From the NCBI GenBank assembly GCA_964533945.1, contig CAZHPA010000025.1, forward strand, positions 1-29,053: DNA of 29,053 nucleotides, written 5' to 3'. The position numbers were made by a program, and so were the translations under genes. The notes under the pieces are model-generated. The model saw only the letters and a list, made by a program, of their open reading frames with translations. It was not told where the DNA came from and did not search any database. This document shows positions 15,933-25,599 of the stretch, piece by piece (the stretch's first letter is position 1; each line of letters begins with the position of its first letter). Source of the stretch: CAZHPA01 sp964533945 (GTDB lineage Bacteria > Bacillota > Clostridia > Lachnospirales > WRBF01).

Positions 15933-16943
15933 CTAATCTTGTTTAATTCTAAAGCAACGAACCATTCTCCCGTTGCCAATATTTGTATTTGAAACATCTG
16001 AAGCATTTAAAAATTTTGGTTTTTCTTTTTTGCATATGTCCATACAATACGGGCAACGCGGGTTATAGTTGCAACCTTTAGGCATTTCCATAAAATTTGG
16101 AACAGTTCCTTCAATTGGAACAAGCCTTTCAGCTTTTCCATTTTCCGATTCACCTAATTCATCTGATTTAGGAATGCGTGGTATAGCTTTAAGCAATCCT
16201 TCTGTGTATGGGTGTAGCGGATTGTTAAAAATATCTCTTATATTTCCATATTCAACAGCTTGCCCGGCATACATAACAAGCACATTTTCACACATATTAG
16301 AAACTATACCTAAATCGTGAGTTATCATTATAATTGAAGTATTTAATTTCTTTTTAACTTCTTTCATAAGTTCAAGTATTTGCGCTTGTATTGTAACATC
16401 TAAAGCTGTTGTTGGTTCGTCGGCAATTAAAATGTTTGGTTCACAAGCCAAAGCCATAGCAATCATAATGCGCTGGCGCATTCCCCCCGACATTTGGTGA
16501 GGATAGCGTTTAAATTGAACTTCAGGCGAAGGTATGCCAACTAGCCCAAGAAGCTCAAGCGCTCTTTTTTTTGCCGCTTCTTTGTCAAACGCTTTATGAA
16601 CAAGCATTACTTCCATAATTTGTTTTCCGCAAGTATGTATTGGGTTTAAGGACGTCATAGGTTCTTGAAAAACCATAGCAATACGATTGCCTCTAATTTT
16701 TAAAACTTCTTTTTCAGAAAGATTTAATAAATTTTCGCCGTCTAGCAAAATTTCGCCGCTAATTTTTGCGTTTTCGGGAAGCAAGCGCATAATAGACATA
16801 GAAGTAACGCTTTTTCCGCTTCCGCTTTCGCCAACAATACCAAGCGTGCTTCCATTTTCAAGCTTAAAGCTCAAATCATTTACGGCAAAAAATTCTCCTT
16901 CTTTGGTATTAAATGAAACAAAAAGATTTTTTATCTCAAGCAT
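15933..16943 (-). CDS. Peptide ABC transporter ATPase, DppD/OppD type
   Basis: This 336-residue ATPase starts at MLEIKNLFVSF; the frame is open for 33 more codons, but only this ATG has a good SD (AGAGG, about 8 bases before). Visible are Walker A GESGSGKS, signature MSGGMRQR, Walker B ILIADEPTTALD, ITHDLG, and the C-terminal CNYNPRCPYCMDIC region typical of OppD/DppD. It is the first gene of the transporter operon and would form a heterodimer with the F-type ATPase downstream. Confidence 0.94.
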   Translation of the reverse strand: MLEIKNLFVSFNTKEGEFFAVNDLSFKLENGSTLGIVGESGSGKSVTSMSIMRLLPENAKISGEILLDGENLLNLSEKEVLKIRGNRIAMVFQEPMTSLNPIHTCGKQIMEVMLVHKAFDKEAAKKRALELLGLVGIPSPEVQFKRYPHQMSGGMRQRIMIAMALACEPNILIADEPTTALDVTIQAQILELMKEVKKKLNTSIIMITHDLGIVSNMCENVLVMYAGQAVEYGNIRDIFNNPLHPYTEGLLKAIPRIPKSDELGESENGKAERLVPIEGTVPNFMEMPKGCNYNPRCPYCMDICKKEKPKFLNASDVSNTNIGNGRMVRCFRIKQD

Positions 16944-16980
16944 ATTAAAACCTCTAATCATTAAACAATTAATCAAACAA

Positions 16981-17058
16981 TTTATTAAATAATAAATACA
17001 CTTAAAAGCATTAGCGATAATAGTTTTTATTATAGCATACAACTACGCGCAAAAACAA
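16981..17058 (-). promoter_or_regulatory. Promoter and leader palindrome of the peptide transporter operon
   Basis: On the minus strand TTGTTT (17053-17058) and a perfect TATAAT (17029-17034) are 18 bases apart. The leader contains a 16-bp palindrome (16981-16996, TTTATTA-AA-TAATAAA), a possible operator or hairpin. The promoter is divergent from that of the XRE-cupin gene. Confidence 0.6.
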
Positions 17059-17145
17059 GGAATTTATTTTCCTAATTTTAAGGTTCAAAGCCTATAGACT
17101 TAGTATAGATTGTCTAAGCATATATAAAATATGATAGAATTGTAA

Positions 17146-17174
17146 TGTACATTTCTTGTCATTTATAGTATAAT
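17146..17174 (+). promoter_or_regulatory. Promoter of the XRE-cupin regulator gene
   Basis: TGTACA (17146-17151) and a perfect TATAAT (17169-17174) are 17 bases apart, with an expected start near 17181 and a leader of about 80 bases. The -35 match is modest. Confidence 0.5.
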
Positions 17175-17263
17175 TGTTGCGTCTAAAATCGAATAAATGT
17201 TTATAAGTAACAATTTAATATCTAAATATGCTTATTGCATTATAAGAAAGGAAAGAATTAGAA

Positions 17264-17812
17264 ATGAGGGAAGAAATTAAACAAATAGGCAATAGAATAC
17301 GTGAACTTAGAGAAATTTACGAAATATCTATTGAAGAAATGGCAAAAGAAGTTGATGTTGACGTTAAAACATATGAAAACTATGAAAACGAAGGCGTGAA
17401 TATACCAATTAGCGTTTTGTACCATATTTCTCATAAATTTAATGTTGATTTAACCGAAATTTTAACAGGAAGCACAGCACGCCTCGAAGACTACTGTGTT
17501 GTTAGAAAAGACAACGGAGCAAGCGTCGACCGCTATGCAGGCTATTCGTTTGCAAGTCTTGCATCTAAATTTGCCCACAAAATGATGGAGCCTTTGCTTG
17601 TTACAGTCGAGCCTTCCGAAAGCTGCCCAGCATTAGTTACGCATAAAGGACAAGAATTTAATATGGTACTTGAAGGTGAAATTGAAGTTACATTCAGCAA
17701 AAAACGCATTTCGCTTAAAGAAGGAGATTGCATATATTTCAATCCTTTAATACCGCATGGTCAACGGGCAATTGGCAAAACTGCAAAATTTTTAACGGTT
17801 ATTGCAGAATAA
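17264..17812 (+). CDS. XRE-family regulator with C-terminal cupin domain
   Basis: This 182-residue protein has an N-terminal helix-turn-helix (about 8-62; IGNRIRELREIYEISIEEMAKEVDVDVKTYENYE) and a C-terminal cupin (about 105-180; HKGQEFNMVLEGEIEVTF and GDCIYFNPLIPHGQRA, which hold the small-molecule pocket). Such one-component regulators sense a ligand through the cupin. The SD AAGGAAAG precedes the ATG. The acyl-CoA synthetase gene begins 22 bases downstream, and this regulator/AMP-forming-synthetase pairing suggests control by a fatty or aromatic acid or its CoA ester. It is divergent from the peptide transporter operon, which it might also regulate (inference). Confidence 0.9.
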   Translation: MREEIKQIGNRIRELREIYEISIEEMAKEVDVDVKTYENYENEGVNIPISVLYHISHKFNVDLTEILTGSTARLEDYCVVRKDNGASVDRYAGYSFASLASKFAHKMMEPLLVTVEPSESCPALVTHKGQEFNMVLEGEIEVTFSKKRISLKEGDCIYFNPLIPHGQRAIGKTAKFLTVIAE

Positions 17813-17834
17813 TTTTTTAAAAGGAGGGGTTTTA

Positions 17835-19520
17835 ATGCTTGAAAAATTTTTGCCTCGTATAGATTTTTCATCATACGAGGATTTTAAACAAAATTATAAA
17901 GTTAATATACCCGAAAACTTTAATTTTGGGTTTGATATAGTTGACGAATGGGCAAAATGTGATAAAAATAAAATTGCTTTGGTTTGGTGCGATGATAAAG
18001 ACAGAGAAAAAATATTAACATTTGATGAAATAAGCCGCCTTTCAAATAGAGCCGCAAATTGGTTTAAAGCTTTAGGAATTAAAAAAGGCGACCCTGTTCT
18101 TTTAATTTTGCGCCGTCGCTTTGAATATTGGATTTGCGCCGTTGCGTTAAACAAAATTGGGGCTGTAATAATTCCGGCAACATTACAGCTAACAGCAAAA
18201 GATATTGTTTATAGATGCGATGCTGCCCAAGTTAAAATGCTTGTTTGTGTTAATGATGAATTTGTTGTTTCTCAAGTTGAAGAAGCTATGCCTAATTGTA
18301 AAACCGTTACAAATAAAGCTATAGTTGACGGAGAAGCTAAAGGCTGGCTTACATTTGAAGATGAAATCTTTTCAACAAAATATTCCGAGCAATTTGAACG
18401 CCCAACAGGCACAGAAGCAACAACAAATGATGATGTAATGCTTATGTATTTTACATCTGGCACAACAGGTATGCCAAAAATGGTAACTCATACATTTACA
18501 CACCCGTTAGGGCATATAGTTACAGCCAAATATTGGCAGCGTGTAGAAGAAAATAAGCTTCATATGTCGGTTTCCGATTCTGGTTGGGCAAAGTTTGGAT
18601 GGGGCAAAATTTATGGTCAGTGGATTTGTGGTGCTGCAATTTTTGCATACGATATGGATAAATTTGTTCCCCTTAATCTTTTGGAGAAAATTGTTAAATA
18701 CAAAGTTGCAACATTTTGCGCTCCTCCAACAATGTTTAGATTTATGCTTCAAGAAGATTTATCTAAATTCGACTTATCTTGCATTAAAGCTGCTGGTATT
18801 GCAGGTGAACCACTTAACCCCGAAATATATAAAAAGTTTCAAGCTGTAACAGGGTTAAAATTAACAGAAGGATTCGGGCAATCTGAAACTACTGTTTTAA
18901 TTGCAAACTTTCCGTGGTTCGAGCCAAAACCGGGTTCAACGGGCAAACCTTCGCCGCTTTATAATATTGATATAGTTGATGAAAACGGTAATTCATGCGA
19001 AGATGGAGAAGAAGGAGAAATAGTAGTTAGGGGAATTAAAGAATATATGCCACCGGGATTATTTACATGCTACTACAAAAGCGATGAATTAACCGAAAAA
19101 TGTATGGGGCAAGGCTATTATAAAACAGGTGACGTTGCTTGGCGTGATTCTGACGGATATTATTGGTTTGTTGGAAGAAATGATGATGTAATTAAATGTT
19201 CGGGGTATAGAATAGGGCCATTTGAAGTTGAATCTGCCCTTTTAGAACACCCTTCAGTTTTAGAATGCGCCGTAACAGCAGCACCAGATGAAATTAGAGG
19301 ACAAGTTGTTAAAGCAACTGTTGTTTTAACACAAAAATACCGTAATAAATTAGAAGATGAGGAACAAACTAAAACATTGAAGAAGCAATTGCAAGAACAC
19401 GTTAAACATGTTACTGCACCTTATAAATACCCACGTATTATTGAATTTGTTGACGAATTGCCAAAAACTGTTGGGGGCAAAATTAAAAGGGCGTTAATTA
19501 GGCAAAAAGATACAAACTAA
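17835..19520 (+). CDS. AMP-forming acyl-CoA synthetase (medium-chain/acetyl type)
   Basis: This 561-residue enzyme activates a carboxylic acid to its CoA thioester through an acyl-adenylate. Visible are the P-loop YFTSGTTGMPKMVTH, the A5-type motif EGFGQSETT, YKTGDVAWRDSDGYYWFVGRNDDVIKCSGYRI across the hinge between the large and small domains, and the C-terminal PKTVGGKIKRALI with the catalytic Lys. The overall pattern resembles the MACS group. I chose the ATG at 17835 because AAGGAGGGG lies 6-14 bases before it; the longer frame from 17802 has no comparable SD. It is cotranscribed with the XRE-cupin regulator. The acid used cannot be told from sequence. Confidence 0.92.
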   Translation: MLEKFLPRIDFSSYEDFKQNYKVNIPENFNFGFDIVDEWAKCDKNKIALVWCDDKDREKILTFDEISRLSNRAANWFKALGIKKGDPVLLILRRRFEYWICAVALNKIGAVIIPATLQLTAKDIVYRCDAAQVKMLVCVNDEFVVSQVEEAMPNCKTVTNKAIVDGEAKGWLTFEDEIFSTKYSEQFERPTGTEATTNDDVMLMYFTSGTTGMPKMVTHTFTHPLGHIVTAKYWQRVEENKLHMSVSDSGWAKFGWGKIYGQWICGAAIFAYDMDKFVPLNLLEKIVKYKVATFCAPPTMFRFMLQEDLSKFDLSCIKAAGIAGEPLNPEIYKKFQAVTGLKLTEGFGQSETTVLIANFPWFEPKPGSTGKPSPLYNIDIVDENGNSCEDGEEGEIVVRGIKEYMPPGLFTCYYKSDELTEKCMGQGYYKTGDVAWRDSDGYYWFVGRNDDVIKCSGYRIGPFEVESALLEHPSVLECAVTAAPDEIRGQVVKATVVLTQKYRNKLEDEEQTKTLKKQLQEHVKHVTAPYKYPRIIEFVDELPKTVGGKIKRALIRQKDTN

Positions 19521-19534
19521 TATAGGAAAAAGGC

Positions 19535-19563
19535 GGATAAAAACAGCCGGTTACTCTTTATCC
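19535..19563 (+). terminator. Weak hairpin after the acyl-CoA synthetase gene
   Basis: GGATAAA pairs with TTTATCC across a 15-base loop just after the stop codon. There is no T run after it, so termination is uncertain. A TATAAT near 19587 may be the -10 of the next gene, but I see no convincing -35. Confidence 0.35.
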
Positions 19564-19649
19564 TAACCATTCCTTACGCTGCAATATTATAATATGTTAT
19601 TGTGTATTACGTCAACACATTTAATTAACATAAAATGGAGGTTTAATTT

Positions 19650-20762
19650 ATGGAAGCTATGCAAAAAGAATTGGCTAAAAAGCTAATAAATTATTCATGT
19701 TCCCTTAAAAAAGGGGAAAAAGTTTTAATAGAAGTTAAAGGAACAGATGGCTTGCCGCTTGCCAAAATGCTAATTAAAGAAGCATACGAAATCGGTGCAA
19801 TTCCGGTTGTTAACATTTTAGAAAATTCAATTGACCGTGAACTTTTGCTTAATGTAACAGAAGAACAATTAAAAATTATGGCGGAAGCTGATGTTTTGCG
19901 CATGAAACAAATGGACGCATACATTGGCATACGTGCAGCGCAAAATGTTTACGAGCTTGCAGATGTGCCACAAGAAAAAATTGATTTACACACAAAGTTA
20001 TATGTTCAACCTGTGCATTTTGACGTTAGACTAACTAAAAAATGGGTAATTTTGCGCTATCCAAACCAAAGTATGGCGCAAATGTCCCATATGAGCACAG
20101 AAGCGTTTGCAAATCATTATTACAGTGTTTGTAATTTAGATTACGCTAAAATGTCGGAAGCATTTGAACCGCTTAAAAAGCTTATGGAACGCACAGATAA
20201 AGTGCATATTAAAGGCAAAGGAACAGACCTTACGTTTTCAATTAAAAATATGGGCGTTGTTAAATGCGTTGGGCTTTGCAACATACCAGACGGCGAAATA
20301 TACACTGCCCCAGTTAAAGATTCTGTAAACGGCGTAATAACATATAACGTTCCTTCAGAACACAATGGCTTTGTATATACAGACGTAACATTTGAATTTA
20401 ATAACGGAAAAATTGTTTACGCTTCTTCTAACAACTCTGAACGTATTAACAAAGTGCTTGATACAGATGAAGGCGCAAGATATATTGGCGAATTTGCAAT
20501 TGGTGTCAATCCACATATAACAACACCAATGAACGACACGCTTTTTGATGAAAAAATTATGGGTTCGTTCCATTTTACGCCGGGCAATTGCTATGAAGAT
20601 GCAGATAATGGCAATAAAAGCACATTGCATTGGGATTTAGTTTGCATACAAACAAAGGAATATGGCGGCGGAGAAATATATTTTGATGATGTTTTAATTC
20701 GCAAAGACGGAATTTTTGTTTTAGATGAACTTAAATGCCTAAATCCTGAAAACTTAAAATAG
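19650..20762 (+). CDS. Aminopeptidase, M29 (AmpS/PepS) family
   Basis: This 370-residue cytoplasmic metallo-aminopeptidase removes N-terminal residues from peptides using two divalent metals. The M29 pattern is visible: the N-terminal VLIEVKGTDGLPLAKMLIKEAYEIGA domain, NIPDGEIYTAP (metal Glu), EFAIGVNPHIT, the GSFHFTPG region and HWDLV (metal His/Asp). The length is slightly under the ~410 of classical members. TGGAGG lies about 8 bases before the ATG. It ends at a strong terminator and so is probably a separate unit; peptides taken up by the nearby transporter are plausible substrates. Confidence 0.9.
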   Translation: MEAMQKELAKKLINYSCSLKKGEKVLIEVKGTDGLPLAKMLIKEAYEIGAIPVVNILENSIDRELLLNVTEEQLKIMAEADVLRMKQMDAYIGIRAAQNVYELADVPQEKIDLHTKLYVQPVHFDVRLTKKWVILRYPNQSMAQMSHMSTEAFANHYYSVCNLDYAKMSEAFEPLKKLMERTDKVHIKGKGTDLTFSIKNMGVVKCVGLCNIPDGEIYTAPVKDSVNGVITYNVPSEHNGFVYTDVTFEFNNGKIVYASSNNSERINKVLDTDEGARYIGEFAIGVNPHITTPMNDTLFDEKIMGSFHFTPGNCYEDADNGNKSTLHWDLVCIQTKEYGGGEIYFDDVLIRKDGIFVLDELKCLNPENLK

Positions 20763-20774
20763 TTTTTAACATAA

Positions 20775-20816
20775 CAAAAGCGGAGGCAAAAAACCTTCGC
20801 TTTTGTATTTTTATAT
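20775..20816 (+). terminator. Rho-independent terminator after the aminopeptidase gene
   Basis: A 12-bp stem (CAAAAGCGGAGG / CCTTCGCTTTTG, one G-T pair) with a loop of about 7 bases is followed by TATTTTTAT. Confidence 0.9.
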
Positions 20817-20835
20817 ATAAGCGAAACATGCTTAA

Positions 20836-20904
<69 letters not shown>

Positions 20905-20912
20905 CTACTATA

Positions 20913-22981
20913 TTAATCAATTTGGGGATTGTATGACCATTGCGCATATAAGGTTAAGCTTGATGTTAAAATTACATTTTGATTGCCTTTATAGCTTGTG
21001 CCTTTTCCATTTGCTTGCGTGTTCCAACCTACAAAGCTATAGCCTGAACGAGCAAAAGTGTTTTGTGCAAGATTTTCTGCCATGCCTGATCTAAAAGCTT
21101 GTTCTAACATAGTATCAAGGCTACCGTTGCCGTTATAAGTGATAGTATAAGCTGCTGCATCTTTCCCGATTACTACCTCTCCAGCATCAACATATATGCT
21201 CGCAGGCGCAATATCTGTTGCTTTTAAACGAACATAAACGTGTTGCCCACTTATTACTGCAACATCTGCTGTTGTTGCGCTTCCTGTTATCCATGTTGTT
21301 GTGCTTGTTGGTTCAGACGAGCCAATGTAATATTCATATGTATTAGCAAGTGTTATTTTAGTACTGCTTCCACTGTTTCCTGCTGCAATTGTAACAACAG
21401 AAGCTTCCGGTGCACTAGGACGAGAAGCAATAGCAATTGGTTGCGCCGTACTGTCTGTAGTGCTTGAATTATTGCCGGCTCTTACAATATCAATTGTTGT
21501 GCCAAGCCATGCGCTGTTAATGTTAATTTTACCGCTTGAATCGGCTGTGAAAGTTGTGCCGTTTATTTTGTAGCTTGCGTTTGCAACAAGCCCTGTTAAT
21601 TGTTCTGCTGCATAGTCAATAGTAGCAGTTGGGGTTGTTTGTGGTTGTGTCCATTTTGCATAAAGCGTTGTGTTGGCATAAACTGTAAGAGTATCGCCTG
21701 CTGCATAGTTTGTACCTGCGCCGTTTGAACTTGTGTTCCAGCCGCTAAAGGTATAACCTGTTCTTTCAAGGTTGTCTGTGTTACCTAAAATAGTAACACT
21801 TGAACCGCTTATGTATGGACTACTGCTATCTGTAGGAACTGTGCCGCCTGTGTTCCCGTTGCCGTTGTATGTAACAGTATAAGTTACAGGCGCAGGGTAC
21901 ACTTTGCCTACCGTGCCGCCGCTATTTAAGTACACAATCGGAAGATTTGGAAGCGTAACTTTAGTGAAATATACAGAATATTGATTGCCTGTAGTTGCTG
22001 TATTTTGTATTGTTCCGCCTGTAATTTCTAAAAGTAATTTTGTAGCAGCGGAAGCCGGTGAATCAATATAAACTGTTCCTTGGCTTCCGGCAACTTTACT
22101 TGTAATAAAAGTTGTTTTATCCGAGTCTTGCCCTATAGTAATTTTGCCTGAGGAATTTAAATGGTTTCTAATTGCGACGCCAGTTCCAGTATTTTCTATT
22201 GTGCCGCCTGTAATATTAATGTTGCCTGAACTTCCGTTGGAAACGGCTGGATCGTTTTGGGTTGACGTAATTGTGCCGCCTGAAATATTAACAATGCCTT
22301 CTGCATTGTTACCAACAGTTCCAAAAGATGATGTAATTGCGCCACCAGTAATATTAATTGTGCCCGTGGCACCGTTGCCAATAACCCCCGTAAGTGTACC
22401 TCCGGAAATATTGATGGTGCCTGCGCCAAAGTTAGAAACGCAAGAACTAGTGCCGCCGCTATCCGACGTTAGCGTGCCGCCTTTAATATTAGCATTAGAA
22501 TTGCTTCCAACTTGACCGACAATTGTTCTAATGCCGATGCCTTCTGCTAGAAACGTGCCGCTCTCAACGTTTAAGGTGCCGCCACTTATGTTTATAGTGC
22601 AGCCATTGGAACCTGTTGTTAAAAATTTGCCGGTACCTGCAGCAGAGGAGTCTTTGATAGTAAGCGTTGCTCCTGAGGCAACGTTGATGGCAAATTCACT
22701 AGCACTAGCAACATTGCGAGTATATGTAAAACCATTCAAGTCCAATGTAAGCGATTTGCCGGCAAAACCAGCACCGCCTGTTGCAGTTATATCGCTAACT
22801 AACTTTACAGTATCACCGCTTTGTGCGTTAGTAAAGGCGCCAGTTGCGCTATTTAGCCCGGCGTATGTTCCGCCTGTTCCAACTGTAATTTCTGCCGCTT
22901 TAGCAGTTATAATTCCAACGCTTGGCAATAACGTAAGGTCATTGCTAATGCAAGTATACTGCTTATAATTCGTTTTCTCAT
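20913..22981 (-). CDS. Secreted beta-helix / InlB-type repeat protein, frameshifted in its signal peptide
   Basis: The readable frame (20913-22928) gives 671 residues. About 40-330 hold short repeats such as NISGGT(L/I)T and GTINITGG, typical of a right-handed beta-helix. Two Flg_new / Listeria-Bacteroides repeats follow at about 349-425 and 593-666 (YTVTYNGNGN...GYTFSGWNT...LYAKW), separated by a Ser/Thr-rich region. The expected start is the ATG at 22981 (AAAGGGGAAAAG as SD), which gives MRKRIISSILALAMTL but then runs out of frame. Restoring one A near 22935 would join it to TLLPSVGIITAKA, a complete signal peptide with an AKA-A cleavage site. No LPXTG or S-layer domain is seen, so it is probably secreted. 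Possible adhesin. It is either a fresh mutation or an assembly error. Confidence 0.85.
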
Positions 22982-23181
22982 TTAACTTTTCCCCTTTAAA
23001 TCTTTTAATTTTATATTTTGCACCTTAATAAAAAAGAAGTGCATTAAAACATATAACTTGCTTAATATCCCCCCTTTTTTTATGGCAACATGCCAATAGC
23101 ACATTGTATCTTTTAATTTTTTAATGTGATTTATTTTGTCAATGCCAAGAGATGTTTGTTGTTTAAAACATATAATAACTA

Positions 23182-23210
23182 ATTATATTATAATTGCTAA
23201 CTAAAATCAA
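23182..23210 (-). promoter_or_regulatory. Promoter of the beta-helix protein gene
   Basis: TTGATT (23205-23210) and TATAAT (23182-23187) on the minus strand are exactly 17 bases apart. The start would be near 23175, giving a 5'UTR of about 190 bases. I see no other gene or clear structured element in 22982-23181; it is AT-rich. Confidence 0.6.
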
Positions 23211-23239
23211 TAAGTAGTGCAGAAATTAGATATGGTAAA

Positions 23240-23278
23240 TATTAAAAGCCAGTAACCCTCGCAGATTTACTGGCTTTA
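23240..23278 (-). terminator. Terminator of tRNA-Ser
   Basis: AAAGCCAGTAA (minus, 23267-23277) pairs perfectly with TTACTGGCTTT (23245-23255) as an 11-bp stem, followed by TAATATTT. It begins a few bases after the tRNA 3' end. Confidence 0.9.
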
Positions 23279-23281
23279 GAA

Positions 23282-23369
<88 letters not shown>

Positions 23370-23379
23370 ATATTAAGTT

Positions 23380-23408
23380 ATTATAATTCACTAAATATAA
23401 AAAGTCAA
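23380..23408 (-). promoter_or_regulatory. Promoter of tRNA-Ser
   Basis: TTGACT (23403-23408) and TATAAT (23380-23385), 17 bases apart, lie directly upstream of the tRNA. This is a near-consensus stable-RNA promoter. Confidence 0.8.
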
Positions 23409-23437
23409 GCACTAATTATTTAAATGCATATAAAATA

Positions 23438-23467
23438 TTGATATTTAAAGCGAAAGTAATGTATAAT
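23438..23467 (+). promoter_or_regulatory. Promoter of the Asp23-fakA-recG operon
   Basis: TTGATA (23438-23443) and TATAAT (23462-23467) are 18 bases apart, with start near 23474 and the gene's AAGGAGG shortly after. It diverges from the tRNA-Ser promoter. Confidence 0.7.
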
Positions 23468-23503
23468 TACAATTATAATTAACAAAGCAAAAGGAGGGCT
23501 ATT

Positions 23504-23887
23504 ATGGCAATTATTACTAGAAATGAATTTGGCACAATTACTATAGAAAATGAAGTTATATCACGAATTGCTGGGCTTGCTGCTATGGATTGTTACGGAA
23601 TTGTTGGAATGGCAGCTCGCAGCGTTAAAGATGGAATTGTTCAGCTATTAAAACGTGAAAGTTTAACAAAAGGAATATGTCTATCCCAAAGTTCTGAAAA
23701 TTCCGAAATTTCTGAAAACGGGAACTTATTATCAATCGACTTGCACATTATTGTTGAATATGGAACAAATATTTCCGCAATAGCAAATACACTCATCAAT
23801 ACGGTTAAATATAAAATTAAAGAAAACATTGGGTTAACCGTCGGACAAATTAATATATTTGTTGAAGGTATAAGAGTTACTAATTAG
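23504..23887 (+). CDS. Asp23/Gls24 family protein (YloU-like)
   Basis: This 127-residue member of the Asp23/YloU/Gls24 family is recognised from NEFGTITIENEVISRIAGLAAMDCYGIVGMAAR at the N-terminus and IDLHIIVEYGTNISAIANTLINTVKYKI in the middle. These are cytoplasmic proteins linked to envelope stress and membrane homeostasis; the exact function is unknown. AAGGAGGG precedes the start. The gene order Asp23-like, DhaL-type kinase, recG is conserved in Firmicutes. Confidence 0.93.
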   Translation: MAIITRNEFGTITIENEVISRIAGLAAMDCYGIVGMAARSVKDGIVQLLKRESLTKGICLSQSSENSEISENGNLLSIDLHIIVEYGTNISAIANTLINTVKYKIKENIGLTVGQINIFVEGIRVTN

Positions 23888-23899
23888 GAGGACATCACG

Positions 23900-25597
23900 T
23901 TGAATTTAACAAATATAAATGGAAAACTTTTTAAAAAAATGATAATAGCCGCTTACAATGAACTTAACGCAAACAAACAGCTTCTTGATTCACTTAATGT
24001 TTTCCCTGTACCTGACGGAGATACAGGAACTAACATGTCATTAACAATGCTTGCTGCCGCAAAAGAAGTTGAAAAGCTTGAAAATCCAAACGTATATGAA
24101 GTTGCTAAAGCGGCTTCAAACGGTTCTTTAAGAGGAGCAAGGGGAAATTCTGGCGTTATTTTATCACAACTTTTTCGTGGCTTTGCCAAAGGTTTAGAAG
24201 GTAAGCAAGCAATAAATGCCGATGATTTGGCGTTTGCATTTATTAAAGCTTCAGAAACTGCATATAAAGCAGTTATGAAACCAAAAGAAGGAACAATTTT
24301 AACAATAGCAGCTGCCATTTCCGAAAAAGCTATTGAATGTTCATACGGAACAGATAACATTGTGCAAATTTGCCAAGATGTTTTGGGATATGCAAATATA
24401 GTGCTTGAAAATACAAAAAATATGCTTTTAGAACTTAGGCAAGCTGGGGTTGTTGATGCAGGAGGAAAGGGACTTTTATGTATTTTAGAAGGTGCTGCCA
24501 AAAGTATCTACCATAAAGTTGAAAATGAAGATGAATATGAAGTTAAAATAGCAGAAAACAATTCTGGTTCTAGTTCCATTCAAACTAAAACAAGTTACAC
24601 TCCATTTGTTACTTCGAATACTGATTTTGGATATTGCACAGAATTTTTAGTTAATATTAATAAACCAAAAGGTGAGCAAGCTGAACAAATAGAAGCTAGA
24701 TTTAAACAATTTTTATCAACAATTGGGGATTCAATTGTTGTTGTTTGCGACGATAACATTTTAAAAGTTCATGTACATACTAAAAACCCCGGTGCTGTAC
24801 TTGAATATGCAATTAAAGAAGGGGAACTTAATAATATAAAAATTGAAAATATGTCAATTCAGCACACAAACTTACTTGAATTAAAAGACATTGCAAATGC
24901 TAAAGATATTAAAGAATTTAAAAATGAAAAACCAAAAGAAATTGGAATTGTTTCAGTTGCTTTTGGAGAAGGAATAATTAACATATTTAATGAACTTGGT
25001 GTTGATGCCGTTATTGAAGGCGGACAAACTATGAACCCAAGCGCAAATAATATTTTAGAAACTATTGAAAAAGTTAACGCCAAAAATATTATAGTTCTTC
25101 CTAACAATAAAAATATTATTTTGGCAGCACAACAAGCTGCAAAGCTTTGCTTAAATAAAAATGTATATATATTAAAAAGCAAAACAATTCCTCAAGGCAT
25201 AGCTGCAGCTTTAAGTTTTTGCTTAGAATGTGATGTTTTGTCTAACGTTGAAAAAATGAACGAAGCAATAAATTCAGTTTTAACAGGCCAAGTTACTTAT
25301 GCGGTTAGGAAGACAATTGTTGATAAAATAGAAGTTAATGAAGGAGATTGCCTTTGCCTTGTTGATGGAGAAATTAAAATTACAGGTCAAAATTTGCAGC
25401 AATGCACAAAAAATTTAATAGATTTAATGATTAAACAAAACAATGGGCAGCTTATAAGCATATATTTTGGAAAGCAAACTACAGAGCAGCAAGCTAATGA
25501 GATTGGTGAATATATTAAAACCAAATATAAACATATAGATGTTGACATTCAAAACGGCGGTCAACCTTTATATTTTTATATTATATCAGTTGAATAG
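23900..25597 (+). CDS. DhaL-domain fatty acid kinase-like protein (FakA/YloV family)
   Basis: This 565-residue protein has an N-terminal DhaL/DAK2 ATP-binding domain (about 1-200) with the metal-binding signature NVFPVPDGDTGTNMSLTM and GNSGVILSQ, a middle domain, and a C-terminal DegV-like region. In Staphylococcus aureus FakA is the kinase that phosphorylates fatty acids held by FakB; B. subtilis YloV is the homologue. No FakB (DegV) gene is in the window. The start is TTG, 8 bases after a perfect AGGAGG (23886-23891); no better ATG is near. The gene is followed by recG after two bases. Confidence 0.92.
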   Translation: MNLTNINGKLFKKMIIAAYNELNANKQLLDSLNVFPVPDGDTGTNMSLTMLAAAKEVEKLENPNVYEVAKAASNGSLRGARGNSGVILSQLFRGFAKGLEGKQAINADDLAFAFIKASETAYKAVMKPKEGTILTIAAAISEKAIECSYGTDNIVQICQDVLGYANIVLENTKNMLLELRQAGVVDAGGKGLLCILEGAAKSIYHKVENEDEYEVKIAENNSGSSSIQTKTSYTPFVTSNTDFGYCTEFLVNINKPKGEQAEQIEARFKQFLSTIGDSIVVVCDDNILKVHVHTKNPGAVLEYAIKEGELNNIKIENMSIQHTNLLELKDIANAKDIKEFKNEKPKEIGIVSVAFGEGIINIFNELGVDAVIEGGQTMNPSANNILETIEKVNAKNIIVLPNNKNIILAAQQAAKLCLNKNVYILKSKTIPQGIAAALSFCLECDVLSNVEKMNEAINSVLTGQVTYAVRKTIVDKIEVNEGDCLCLVDGEIKITGQNLQQCTKNLIDLMIKQNNGQLISIYFGKQTTEQQANEIGEYIKTKYKHIDVDIQNGGQPLYFYIISVE

Positions 25598-25599
25598 CT

